From positions 1 through 64,000 of the forward strand of contig NZ_FNBN01000010.1 in assembly GCF_900102545.1 (NCBI RefSeq): a stretch of DNA of 64,000 nucleotides. Reading direction: 5' to 3'. The notes under the pieces are model-generated. The model saw only the letters and a program-made list of their open reading frames with translations. It searched no databases and was not told the DNA's origin. Source of the DNA: Chitinophaga filiformis. Its GTDB lineage: Bacteria; Bacteroidota; Bacteroidia; Chitinophagales; Chitinophagaceae. The position numbers were made by a program, and so were the translations under genes. Position 1 is the first letter of the stretch. Every line of letters begins with the position of its first letter. Below, piece after piece: positions 35,908 through 44,563 of this stretch.

Positions 35908-37392
35908 ATGGAAAAGATCACACCCAACGACATACGCTATTCCGATCTTGCAGGAAAAAGATTTAACAAGCGTTTTGCAGGAAAGCCTGAATATATTCGC
36001 CTGCCTGAGACCATAAAAGATGTGGTGGAGGCTGTACAGGAGGCCGTGGACAGTAAACGGCGGCCGGTGGTACGTAGTGGCGGTCATTGCCTGGAAGGTT
36101 TTGTATCAGATCCTATAGTACAGGTGCTTATAGATTTGTCGCTGATGACAGGCGTCTATTATGATGCGGAAAGAGCAGCCTTTGCAGTGGAAGCCGGTGC
36201 CACGGTGGGCGAGATGTATCGCAGATTATTCCTGGGCTGGGGAGTGGTGCTTCCCGCCGGTGAGCATCCTGGCATCGGCGTGGGCGGACATATACTCGGT
36301 GGCGCCTTCGGCTTTCTTTGCCGGGAATATGGACTGGCGGCCGACTATCTTTATGGGATAGAACTGGTAGCGGTCGATGCGTCAGGTAAGGCCTATAGCG
36401 TCATTGCGACGCGGGAGGAAAATGACCCTAACCGGGAGCTCTTGTGGGCACATACGGGCGGCGGTGGTGGCAACTTCGGCATCGTAACCCGTTACTGGCT
36501 GCGGTCTCCGGATTCCGATGGCACTGATCCCTCTACGGCGTTACCCAAAGCGCCGGCGTCTATTACGACTTTCCGGGTGGCATGGGATTGGAAAGACTTC
36601 GATGCATCTACGTTCTCCCGCCTTGTGCAAAATTTCGGAACGTGGAGTTTACAGCATAGTGATCCTTCATCTCCTTCAATACAATTGTTCAGCATACTCT
36701 TCCTGAATCATCGTAACCTGGGAAAGATAGAGATAAAAGGGATTTCTACTGGCGGTAATGCCTCCCGGCTGATCGACGAACACCTCGCTGCCATTGCAGC
36801 GCCAATAGGTTTACCATATAATTTAAAGATCGAGGAAAGCTCATGGCTTCGTTTTGCCCTCAATCCCTTTCCTGAATTATTTCAACCGGGCTTTGATAAT
36901 GTGCAGGCAAAGGTTAAGGATGCTTTCTTCCGGCGCCCGTTCACAGATAGCCAGATAGCTACGGCCTATAAATATCTCACCGCTGAAGTTGGAATAGGTG
37001 GCGTGCTGGGTATGGCCACCTATGGTGGTAAGGTGAATACAGTACTGCCAGACGCCACTGCATCCGCACAACGGGATTGCATCCTGGATGTTGCCTGCAA
37101 TACAGGTTGGATTGATCCGGCAGGTGCGGAGCCGAGCATGAACTGGGTTCGTAATTTTTATAAGGATCTCTTTCCTGACTCCGGCGGTGTACCTGTGCCG
37201 AATGAACAGACCGACGGCAGCATGATCAATCATCCGGATACTGACCATGCGAGCCCGGAATGGAATCAGTCAGGTGTTCCATGGTATACGCTTTATTATA
37301 AAGAGGCTTATCCACGGTTGCAGCAGGTAAAAGCCAAATGGGACCCACTGAATATATTTTATCATGCGTTGTCTATACGGGCGGAAAAATAA
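35908..37392 (+). CDS. FAD-linked oxidase, berberine-bridge-enzyme type
   Basis: A 494-residue flavoprotein. An N-terminal PCMH FAD-binding domain has VVRSGGHCLEGFV, where the His is the usual covalent FAD attachment residue. ILGGAFGFLCREYGLAADYL follows. A C-terminal BBE region ends KAKWDPLNIFYHALS. Related enzymes oxidise sugars or secondary metabolites with O2. The second attachment residue (a Cys in bicovalent enzymes) cannot be assigned confidently. No signal peptide is visible, so it is probably cytosolic. Confidence 0.9.
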   Translation: MEKITPNDIRYSDLAGKRFNKRFAGKPEYIRLPETIKDVVEAVQEAVDSKRRPVVRSGGHCLEGFVSDPIVQVLIDLSLMTGVYYDAERAAFAVEAGATVGEMYRRLFLGWGVVLPAGEHPGIGVGGHILGGAFGFLCREYGLAADYLYGIELVAVDASGKAYSVIATREENDPNRELLWAHTGGGGGNFGIVTRYWLRSPDSDGTDPSTALPKAPASITTFRVAWDWKDFDASTFSRLVQNFGTWSLQHSDPSSPSIQLFSILFLNHRNLGKIEIKGISTGGNASRLIDEHLAAIAAPIGLPYNLKIEESSWLRFALNPFPELFQPGFDNVQAKVKDAFFRRPFTDSQIATAYKYLTAEVGIGGVLGMATYGGKVNTVLPDATASAQRDCILDVACNTGWIDPAGAEPSMNWVRNFYKDLFPDSGGVPVPNEQTDGSMINHPDTDHASPEWNQSGVPWYTLYYKEAYPRLQQVKAKWDPLNIFYHALSIRAEK

Positions 37393-37577
37393 GATGCCTG
37401 TTTATTGTTTAAGGGTATTTAAGAACAGTCCTCTTGTGGTGAATAGATTGACCATGAATGGGGCAAATCATAGGTGATGATAGTAGCAGCATAGGTGGGA
37501 ATGTGGACTTGATACGGGAATCTGCAGCAGGAAAGGGTCTTGCGCTTCTGCGGTATAATAATTTAAAGGATAAAGAT

Positions 37578-39302
37578 ATGTTCAAAAAGTACGTATTGGT
37601 TTGTCAATACTTCATTGCTACTACCATTTTTTACCTTCTGGTATTTACGCCGGGAACTTATGCACAACAGCACTTAACATCTGCACAGAGCACAGCAACC
37701 ATCCATGTTGATCTGAACAAAACCCTTGGCCCTATGTACCCGGCCTGGGCCTGGTTTGGATATGATGAGCCGAACTATACCTACATGAAGGATGGCAAAA
37801 AGTTGCTGTCGGAGATTGCGGCTTTATCTCCTGTACCGGTTTATGTGCGGGCGCATAGTTTATTAGTTACAGGCGATGGAAAAGCCGCCTTAAAATGGGG
37901 TTCTACCAATGCCTATACGGAAGACGCGAATGGGAATCCTGTTTACAACTGGAGCATCATTGACAGTATTTTCGACACTTACGTTCAACGGGGCATGAAG
38001 CCGCTGGCTCAGATTGGATTTATGCCGCAGGCATTGTCCACCAGGCCAACCCCCTACCGTCATTTCTGGAAACCTGGCGATCCCTATTCAGACATCATTA
38101 CCGGCTGGGCCTATCCTCCGAAAGATTACAAAAAATGGGCTGAATTAGTCTATCAATGGGTAAAACATTCAGTACAACGCTATGGTCAGAAGGAAGTAGA
38201 AAGCTGGTACTGGGAACTGTGGAATGAGCCTAATGGATTTTATTGGAAAGCCAGCATGGAGGAGTTCTTTAAACTTTATGATTATACTGCTGATGCTGTA
38301 AAACGTGCCTTACCTACAGCAAAAATAGGAGGTATTAACGTTGCGGGAACCGGTAGCCAGGGCGCTCAGCAATGGTTGCACGCCTTCGTGAAACACTGCT
38401 TTTCAGATACCAATTATGTTACTAAAAAAATAGGCGCTCCTGTAGATGCTATTCTGTTTCATGCAAAAGGATCGCCTCGTCTTGTAGATGGTCATGTTCA
38501 AATGAATATGGGTACTCAGCTAAGGGACATTGAAACGGGCTTTAAACTGGTAGCATCCTATCCTCAACTGAAGAATATTCCTATCATCATTGGTGAATCC
38601 GATCCGGAAGGTTGTGCTGCCTGTGGGATGCATACCAATCCTGAAAACGCCTATCGTAACGGAACAATGTATTCCAGTTATACCGCTGCTTCCTTTGCAC
38701 GGGAGTATGCTCTCGCAGATCTGTACAAAGTAAACTTCAAAGGCGCTGTGTCCTGGTCGTTTGAATTCGAGAACCAGCCCTGGTTCTTTGGCTTCAGGGA
38801 TCTGGCTACCAATGGCGTAGATAAACCTGTACTGAATGTATTCCGCATGTTCGGTATGATGCACGGTAAAAGGGTAAATCTTACTTCTGATCAAGGCTAT
38901 GATCTACGCACAGCTGTTGATTCCAGCTTCAGAAGGACTTATCCTGATATCAACGGCATGGCTTGTAAAGATGCGCATGAAGCCACGGTGATGTTATGGA
39001 ATTATCATGATGATGATGTGAAACAAACTGCAAAACAAGTAACTGTTCAACTGAAAGGGTTACCGCAACAAGTGTATATGCATCATTACAGGATTGATGA
39101 TGAACATAGTAATTCATATGAGACATGGAAGAAAATAGGATCGCCTCAAAATCCATCAGCAGAACAGATTGCACAATTGGAAAAGGCAGGGCAACTGCAA
39201 TTGCAGGATTCTCCGCAATGGATAAAAACAGAGAATGGCGAGACAGCTATCAGGATGACCTTACCTTCCCAAGGGGTATCGTTGTTGAAGTTTGACTGGT
39301 AG
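37578..39302 (+). CDS. Secreted GH39-like glycoside hydrolase
   Basis: A protein of about 574 residues with a signal peptide after the chosen ATG at 37578 (cleavage near TYAQQ). The upstream in-frame start at 37458 would place the signal peptide internally. The catalytic core is a clan-A TIM barrel. The acid/base Glu is in WYWELWNEPNGFYW and the nucleophile Glu in IIIGESDPEGC, as in GH39 beta-xylosidases and related enzymes. A C-terminal beta-sandwich ends in SLLKFDW. The substrate is likely a plant or fungal glycan, but the sub-family is uncertain. Confidence 0.85.
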   Translation: MFKKYVLVCQYFIATTIFYLLVFTPGTYAQQHLTSAQSTATIHVDLNKTLGPMYPAWAWFGYDEPNYTYMKDGKKLLSEIAALSPVPVYVRAHSLLVTGDGKAALKWGSTNAYTEDANGNPVYNWSIIDSIFDTYVQRGMKPLAQIGFMPQALSTRPTPYRHFWKPGDPYSDIITGWAYPPKDYKKWAELVYQWVKHSVQRYGQKEVESWYWELWNEPNGFYWKASMEEFFKLYDYTADAVKRALPTAKIGGINVAGTGSQGAQQWLHAFVKHCFSDTNYVTKKIGAPVDAILFHAKGSPRLVDGHVQMNMGTQLRDIETGFKLVASYPQLKNIPIIIGESDPEGCAACGMHTNPENAYRNGTMYSSYTAASFAREYALADLYKVNFKGAVSWSFEFENQPWFFGFRDLATNGVDKPVLNVFRMFGMMHGKRVNLTSDQGYDLRTAVDSSFRRTYPDINGMACKDAHEATVMLWNYHDDDVKQTAKQVTVQLKGLPQQVYMHHYRIDDEHSNSYETWKKIGSPQNPSAEQIAQLEKAGQLQLQDSPQWIKTENGETAIRMTLPSQGVSLLKFDW

Positions 39303-39381
39303 CCGCTAGCGATAAAACCTTAAATTTAATTCTTTTATGTGCAAAAAATCGAACGCTCGTTGCAGGGAATACTCGCTGATC

Positions 39382-39816
39382 TTAAAGAGGAGCAACACTC
39401 CGCATATCTAACTTAACAATTTTATCAAAGGAGCCTCCAAACGAGCTCATATGTCCTTTGTCTGATGCGTTGAATGTGCCAATGATAGTGACATAGTTAT
39501 CACTGTAATGGGCTGGTTTTATTTTTCTGGTAAGTCTGGGTGCAAAACTTACCCAGAAGCCATTTTTATCAATATGCTTGTTATAATCTTCCTTATGCAG
39601 ATATATAGCATCTCCTTCAAATTCTAAATGGAGATAACCGCTTACCTGTATTTTTTTCCCGTCATATTTCCCGGGATTAGTAATTAGTTCGGCTAAAGCA
39701 ACATTAGGCGGGATGTCCTGTCGCTGATGGAGTTTCTTTTCTGTCGCATCAACTGTTTGACCAAAAGCAACGGCGTTTAATGAAATAAATAGGAGCAGTA
39801 CAGGGATTCTTTTCAT
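39382..39816 (-). CDS. Secreted OB-fold-like small protein
   Basis: A 144-residue protein with a signal peptide (residues 1-19, ending AFGQ). The mature part has a segment with NPGKYDGKKIQVSGYLHLEF and YVTIIGTFNASDKGH, which resembles the OB-fold found in small exported Bacteroidota proteins. The function is unknown. Its ATG overlaps the stop of the preceding small gene (ATGA), so translation is coupled. Confidence 0.75.
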   Translation of the reverse strand: MKRIPVLLLFISLNAVAFGQTVDATEKKLHQRQDIPPNVALAELITNPGKYDGKKIQVSGYLHLEFEGDAIYLHKEDYNKHIDKNGFWVSFAPRLTRKIKPAHYSDNYVTIIGTFNASDKGHMSSFGGSFDKIVKLDMRSVAPL

Positions 39817-40091
39817 GCGTTGAGAAATTTTATAAATGATAATGAGGTCCGGGTATGAGATAAATTTAGCAACAATGATGTTAAGAAAAATATAAGTATC
39901 GGTAGATTATTGAATGATCCAGCATGATGAATTGAAAACCAATGGCAGCCATCCATATTTTTTTTGCAGATTCCACAATATTTCCTAGCTTCATCGTCCC
40001 AAACCCCATAATCAATATACAAACGACGCATTAAATGTTCTCTTGACCGTAGCACGGGGTTTGTATACTTCTCATCTGATTTAAATATCAT
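39813..40091 (-). CDS. Small protein with Cys/His motif and a hydrophobic C-terminus
   Basis: A 92-residue open frame. It contains a possible metal site (CGICKKNMDGCHWFSIHH, about 39-56) followed by a hydrophobic segment (LPILIFFLTSLLLNL). It ends with a TGA that overlaps the next ATG by four bases, which supports it as a real gene. The family is not recognised. Alternatively the frame is chance and only the downstream gene is real. Confidence 0.45.
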   Translation of the reverse strand: MIFKSDEKYTNPVLRSREHLMRRLYIDYGVWDDEARKYCGICKKNMDGCHWFSIHHAGSFNNLPILIFFLTSLLLNLSHTRTSLSFIKFLNA

Positions 40092-40165
40092 TATTATTCG
40101 GATCTGCTGCTACCTCAGCAACAGGTGTCATGTGCTGTAACATAGGATGAAAAACTTATTATTTA

Positions 40166-40240
40166 ATTACCCCAAATGCTGATGAATATTAGCAAGTATT
40201 AGTTATTACCCCTAATTCATACAGTGTTGCATATGCATTT
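40166..40240 (+). promoter_or_regulatory. Candidate control region of the nine-gene cluster
   Basis: Two ATTACCCC copies lie at 40166-40173 and 40205-40212, TATTAG recurs at 40187 and 40197 (10 bp apart), and a perfect palindrome TGCATATGCA lies at 40229-40238, ending two bases before the ATG. No convincing TAnnTTTG housekeeping element is visible, which may mean control by an alternative factor. Confidence 0.4.
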
Positions 40241-41551
40241 ATGAAAGAGCATATCATCATAAAAGTTGTTACAGAAGTGCTGGACCAGCTACCTGCACAT
40301 ATTCCATACTGGATGGACTTTATCAATGATAAAACAACTGTCATTGAACGTTTTCATCCTGATGTGGACCGGCTATTTGATGAAGCGAACCACAAGTTCT
40401 GGGTCACCAGAGAATATAAATCTCAATCCAAAGACAGGGTATGGAGTGCCGATGAAATGAAGGCCAACCTGCATTGCACCTTCCGTCTCATCCTGCAGAG
40501 CAATGGGGCCTTACCTGAACAGATCCTCAAACGCATAGAACATCTTCCTTTCATCGCAGAAGTAAGAACATTGTTACTGGGCACCACTGAATTTCCCGGA
40601 GAAGAGGTTGCCGGTGCTATGGCCGTTGTTTCTGCAGATCCGGGCGAAATGATCTATCTCCCCTATGCCAAAGAATGGACCAGGGGCGTGAATAACGTGC
40701 GTGTCGCTGTTCTGGATACCGGTGCAAACTTCAGTCATCCGGAACTGGAAAATAAAATCGTACTCCGCAGAAACTTTGTAGATCTCCAGGGACTTGACAC
40801 TTCTTCCTTCATAGGAGACGTATTAAACATTAATGCGCTCCCGGAAGACCAGGTTGGACACGGTACTCATGTATCGGGCATACTGGCCGCAAAAGGGTTG
40901 CGTATGAATGAAGGCGTTTGCCCTTCCTGCTCACTGATGGTGGTCAGAGTACTGGCTGCAATGAAGAGCGGTAACAAAATAGTCGGCGCCGGTATCGTAG
41001 ATAATATCAACAACGGAATAAAATGGGCGGTAGATAATGGTGCAGATGTGATTAACATGAGCCTCGGCATTAAGCATTCTGGCGGTGGGCTTCCTCATGA
41101 AGATATTGTCAAATACGCCATCAGTAAAAATGTCACTATCGTCGCAGCCAGTGGCAATGACGGTAGTCCAGAAAAATATTATCCCGGTGCGCTGGATGAT
41201 GTAATCGCTGTTGGTGCTGTAGATAATTCGGGGCAGATAACCGGCTTCTCTTCTTATGGCGCCAGCATCACCGTGGTAGCACCGGGTACCAACATTTACA
41301 GCTCCTATCTTAACAATGGCTACGCACTTTCTTCCGGCACTTCCCAGGCCTCTCCTTTTGTGAGTGGTGCAGTAGCATTGCTAAAGTCGTACGCCTACGA
41401 AAAGGGCAAAAAACTTACAAATACCGACATCACCTACATACTTCAGAACACATCAGACAGGCTCACCAGCAAAGTAAGGGATCAGAAAGCCGGATACGGC
41501 CTGCTCAACCTGGCAGATTCATTCAAACTGTTAAACGATATGTTATCATAA
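40241..41551 (+). CDS. Cytosolic-type S8 subtilisin-like serine peptidase
   Basis: A 436-residue subtilase with no signal peptide. An N-terminal domain of about 140 residues may act as an inhibitory or partner-binding region. The catalytic triad is D159 (VAVLDTGANFSHPE), H207 (VGHGTHVSGI) and S368 (SSGTSQASPF), with oxyanion N306 (AASGN). All key residues are present, so it should be active. It is the first gene of a nine-gene cluster, 19 bp before the next one. The lack of a secretion signal means it either acts inside the cell or leaves by a non-Sec route. Its target could be proteins of the same cluster. Confidence 0.92.
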   Translation: MKEHIIIKVVTEVLDQLPAHIPYWMDFINDKTTVIERFHPDVDRLFDEANHKFWVTREYKSQSKDRVWSADEMKANLHCTFRLILQSNGALPEQILKRIEHLPFIAEVRTLLLGTTEFPGEEVAGAMAVVSADPGEMIYLPYAKEWTRGVNNVRVAVLDTGANFSHPELENKIVLRRNFVDLQGLDTSSFIGDVLNINALPEDQVGHGTHVSGILAAKGLRMNEGVCPSCSLMVVRVLAAMKSGNKIVGAGIVDNINNGIKWAVDNGADVINMSLGIKHSGGGLPHEDIVKYAISKNVTIVAASGNDGSPEKYYPGALDDVIAVGAVDNSGQITGFSSYGASITVVAPGTNIYSSYLNNGYALSSGTSQASPFVSGAVALLKSYAYEKGKKLTNTDITYILQNTSDRLTSKVRDQKAGYGLLNLADSFKLLNDMLS

Positions 41552-41570
41552 ATTCTTTAAACATTATGTA

Positions 41571-43472
41571 ATGGCAACGCTAAATTTCTTCCCTTCCACC
41601 AATGGCGTTAAAATACGCAGAACTAACATTACGACTAACGGTGTCACTGCTGACATTGATAGTCATGTGAAGGAACAGCTGACATATATGAACGATCTGC
41701 TGGGCACCCCGATCTATATCAAAGAAGGTGGTGACTTCCAGACCGTAGAAGGTATGTCAATAAGTGAACTTGTTCAACTGCCGCTAAAAGCCAGAATGTA
41801 TGGCAATAGCCACAGAAAAGAACAACAATGGCAGGAAGATAGTCTGCTTAATACCATATACAAAGCGATCAACAATTCCAAATATGACAAGATCTACAGC
41901 CTTGAGGAATATATTGATGCGGAAGATAAACTGTCATTACTGAAATTCGACTTTAAAGACCGGCTTAACAATAACTGGAATAACCTTGATCTGAATACAC
42001 GCAGCATCCTCAGTTATCCAAACATTGTCAACTACCTGCTGGCTTTTGGTTATAACGCAGGATATACTGAAGTAAACGGGCTTACCAATTTCATCTTTGG
42101 TAACAAATCAGGCAACCGCAATGTGATCATCTATACACAGATCAGTGCTTCCCGTCAGTATATCCATGAAGAAAGAGTGAGTGTAGAGTTTAATAACGAA
42201 AAGAACCCTGTTATTACCGACATACTCAAAGGCAATCCATCCTTCTCGTCTCTTTCTTTCAGTGCGTTCGTAATGAAAACACTGGAAAATTATGTAGATA
42301 ACAGCAGCGAACTGGATATACTGAAGGATTCCAAATATTATAAGGACATCCCACCCAGTATGATCCCTAAGCTGATCAAACAGATCAAGGCTTCTATTCT
42401 TCCTGTGACAGACAGCAATATCGATATTCTGCTGCCTATCTTCATGAATGAAATAGAAAATACCCCGGGGTGGGAAGACGATACAAGTGACACCGATGGG
42501 AGTGCGCCGGACTACAGTGTAACCTTCCTGGATGATGATGCTGCCACTGTACAGGTTGTCTCTGATAATATCCGCTGTGCTGCACAGATGTTCTACTCCA
42601 TGACATTAGGTGAAGAACTTGACATCTTCAGTGTTGTAAACTTCTTTACGCATAAATTCATGGTGAGAGGAAACATCCAGATCTCTGATTCACAGTTGCG
42701 TGAAGATCTGCAGATGTATGTGTTCTCCAATAAATTCCCGCATCCGAGAACCGGTAAAATCATTGAACGCACCCGTCCTGCAGAACGTCGCATGTTCTAC
42801 AAACAGGTGTTCAACTATGGCAATGCTGCTGTAACAGACGATGTGGTAGTGAACAAAGAATTCCCTAAATACTGGCGCATACTGATCATGGAGGTAGCAC
42901 GCTACATACAACGTGCGCAGGACAGTCCTAATCCGGAAAGCTATGTATCCCGTCAGACTGTTATGCAGGCAGTAGAAGATCTGCAATACAACCTGTCTAC
43001 CCATTGCTCTGGTATGGCAAACGTAATATCACCAATCATCTATGATGAATTATACTTCGTTATCAAACGTATACTGAACCATCCGGAAATAGTGAAACAA
43101 CTCGTTCCGGCAGGTGGTAACTGGTGGAAAGTGGTAGAAATGCTTTACGAAGGCATGAAACATCAGCGTCCGAAAACGACCATTCATTACAACAAGGCGA
43201 AACTGGGCTACGAAATCCTTAACTCGATCGCTGACTATAATCCAACCACATTTGAAGATGATAAACGCTTCTCTGCATTTATCAGTAATGTAGATGCCTT
43301 CATCATCAGTCAGGCGCAGCTGCAACAGAAAGAAGAGGATGAAAACGAAGAAAGGGGTAACAGGGATTATCGTCGCCGGGAAAGACATGCTGAAAAAGAA
43401 GAAGATGAAGACGCTACTGAAAAACTCCCTACACCTTCACCTTCAGCAGGCAAAGATGAATGGGACTTTTAA
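41571..43472 (+). CDS. Large protein of unknown function, cluster gene 2
   Basis: A 633-residue cytosolic protein with no membrane segment and no recognised domain. An N-terminal mixed alpha/beta region (to about 250) precedes a longer helical part with many aromatic residues (LDIFSVVNFFTHKF, YWRILIMEVARYIQRAQ). The last 45 residues are a highly charged Glu/Arg/Lys tail ending in KDEWDF, suggesting a disordered or interaction tail. It lies 19 bp after the subtilase gene and 34 bp before the next gene. It could be a structural or adaptor component. Confidence 0.7.
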   Translation: MATLNFFPSTNGVKIRRTNITTNGVTADIDSHVKEQLTYMNDLLGTPIYIKEGGDFQTVEGMSISELVQLPLKARMYGNSHRKEQQWQEDSLLNTIYKAINNSKYDKIYSLEEYIDAEDKLSLLKFDFKDRLNNNWNNLDLNTRSILSYPNIVNYLLAFGYNAGYTEVNGLTNFIFGNKSGNRNVIIYTQISASRQYIHEERVSVEFNNEKNPVITDILKGNPSFSSLSFSAFVMKTLENYVDNSSELDILKDSKYYKDIPPSMIPKLIKQIKASILPVTDSNIDILLPIFMNEIENTPGWEDDTSDTDGSAPDYSVTFLDDDAATVQVVSDNIRCAAQMFYSMTLGEELDIFSVVNFFTHKFMVRGNIQISDSQLREDLQMYVFSNKFPHPRTGKIIERTRPAERRMFYKQVFNYGNAAVTDDVVVNKEFPKYWRILIMEVARYIQRAQDSPNPESYVSRQTVMQAVEDLQYNLSTHCSGMANVISPIIYDELYFVIKRILNHPEIVKQLVPAGGNWWKVVEMLYEGMKHQRPKTTIHYNKAKLGYEILNSIADYNPTTFEDDKRFSAFISNVDAFIISQAQLQQKEEDENEERGNRDYRRRERHAEKEEDEDATEKLPTPSPSAGKDEWDF

Positions 43473-43506
43473 TTCAATCGCTAACTAACAAAATGTACTA
43501 TCAGCT

Positions 43507-44547
43507 ATGGCTATAAATGTAATACCATCCAGGGCACAGATCAAGGAACTCGCCCGTGCACAGGCAAGAGAAGTGTTGGGTAGCAGTGATGTATTTAAGA
43601 CGATGTCCCTCGATGATCAGAAAAGTATATACCTGTCTCTCATTGATGACTACACTTCCAGGCAAATGAAAAAACATGGACTGGAAGAAAGTATGGCAAC
43701 AGATAGTGGTAAGCAAATGGGATACAAGGGATATGACCCGGGCTTCCAGGGCGACACCAGATCATTTAAAGAACTGGTGGATGCCGTCGACTTCCCGAAA
43801 TTCGTGGCAGATCTGTTGAAAGCTGTATTTGATGCGAACCTTAAGGTGATGAAACAACAGACAGACAGCTACATCAAACTAATGAAAGAAGCCACCAAGT
43901 CTACAGCAGATTTCATCAAAAAGATAAAGGATGATGATGCCTTCGCCACACTGGCTGAATCCCGTGGAGATAAGTATAATGTGATCACCGAAAAACAGGC
44001 AGACGGTAGCTCCAAGCTGGCGCTCACTAATCCTGAAGGTGAAAAACATGATATGGAAGATGCAGAAGTGAAGAAACATATACTGGAGGCAAAGATCAAT
44101 ATGGCGAAAGAACACCGTGCAGCATTGAGAGAAGTACTGCTAATGGGTGTAACCCGTCTGGTAGTAGAAAAAGGTGAAATCGACGCACAGGTAGAGTTCT
44201 CGATTAAAGCTACGCGTGCCAGTACAGCCCATCATGATGATCAGAACATCAACACCGTTAATACCCACTTTGAAGCAGATGGCGGTATACTCGGTGCCAT
44301 ATTTGGCGGGCCTTCGGTAACTACAGACATCACCAACACCAATATCCAGGTGAATACGTCTGATAAAAAAGCGACGGACGATCTGACGGCCACATTGAAA
44401 GGGCATGTCAATATCAAGTTCAAAACAGACTATTTCAAACTGGACAATTTTGCCAATATGTATGCTGATGGTGGCGTGGCTGCACTGAAACCGGCAGGCA
44501 ATCAGCCAGGCATCGCCGCACCGGCAGCTCCTGTTGCAGCACGTTAA
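43507..44547 (+). CDS. Unknown cluster protein with DUF2589-like C-terminal half
   Basis: A 346-residue cytosolic protein. The first 200 residues are helical (FVADLLKAVFDANLKVMKQQ and a Lys-rich coiled region). The C-terminal half is beta-rich with RLVVEKGEIDAQVEFSIKAT and ADGGILGAIFGGPSVTTDI. It ends in a Pro/Ala tail. The strand pattern weakly recalls DUF2589 proteins but I do not assign the family. Gaps to the neighbours are 34 and 16 bp. Confidence 0.65.
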   Translation: MAINVIPSRAQIKELARAQAREVLGSSDVFKTMSLDDQKSIYLSLIDDYTSRQMKKHGLEESMATDSGKQMGYKGYDPGFQGDTRSFKELVDAVDFPKFVADLLKAVFDANLKVMKQQTDSYIKLMKEATKSTADFIKKIKDDDAFATLAESRGDKYNVITEKQADGSSKLALTNPEGEKHDMEDAEVKKHILEAKINMAKEHRAALREVLLMGVTRLVVEKGEIDAQVEFSIKATRASTAHHDDQNINTVNTHFEADGGILGAIFGGPSVTTDITNTNIQVNTSDKKATDDLTATLKGHVNIKFKTDYFKLDNFANMYADGGVAALKPAGNQPGIAAPAAPVAAR

Positions 44548-44563
44548 TTAATAATTACTTGCT

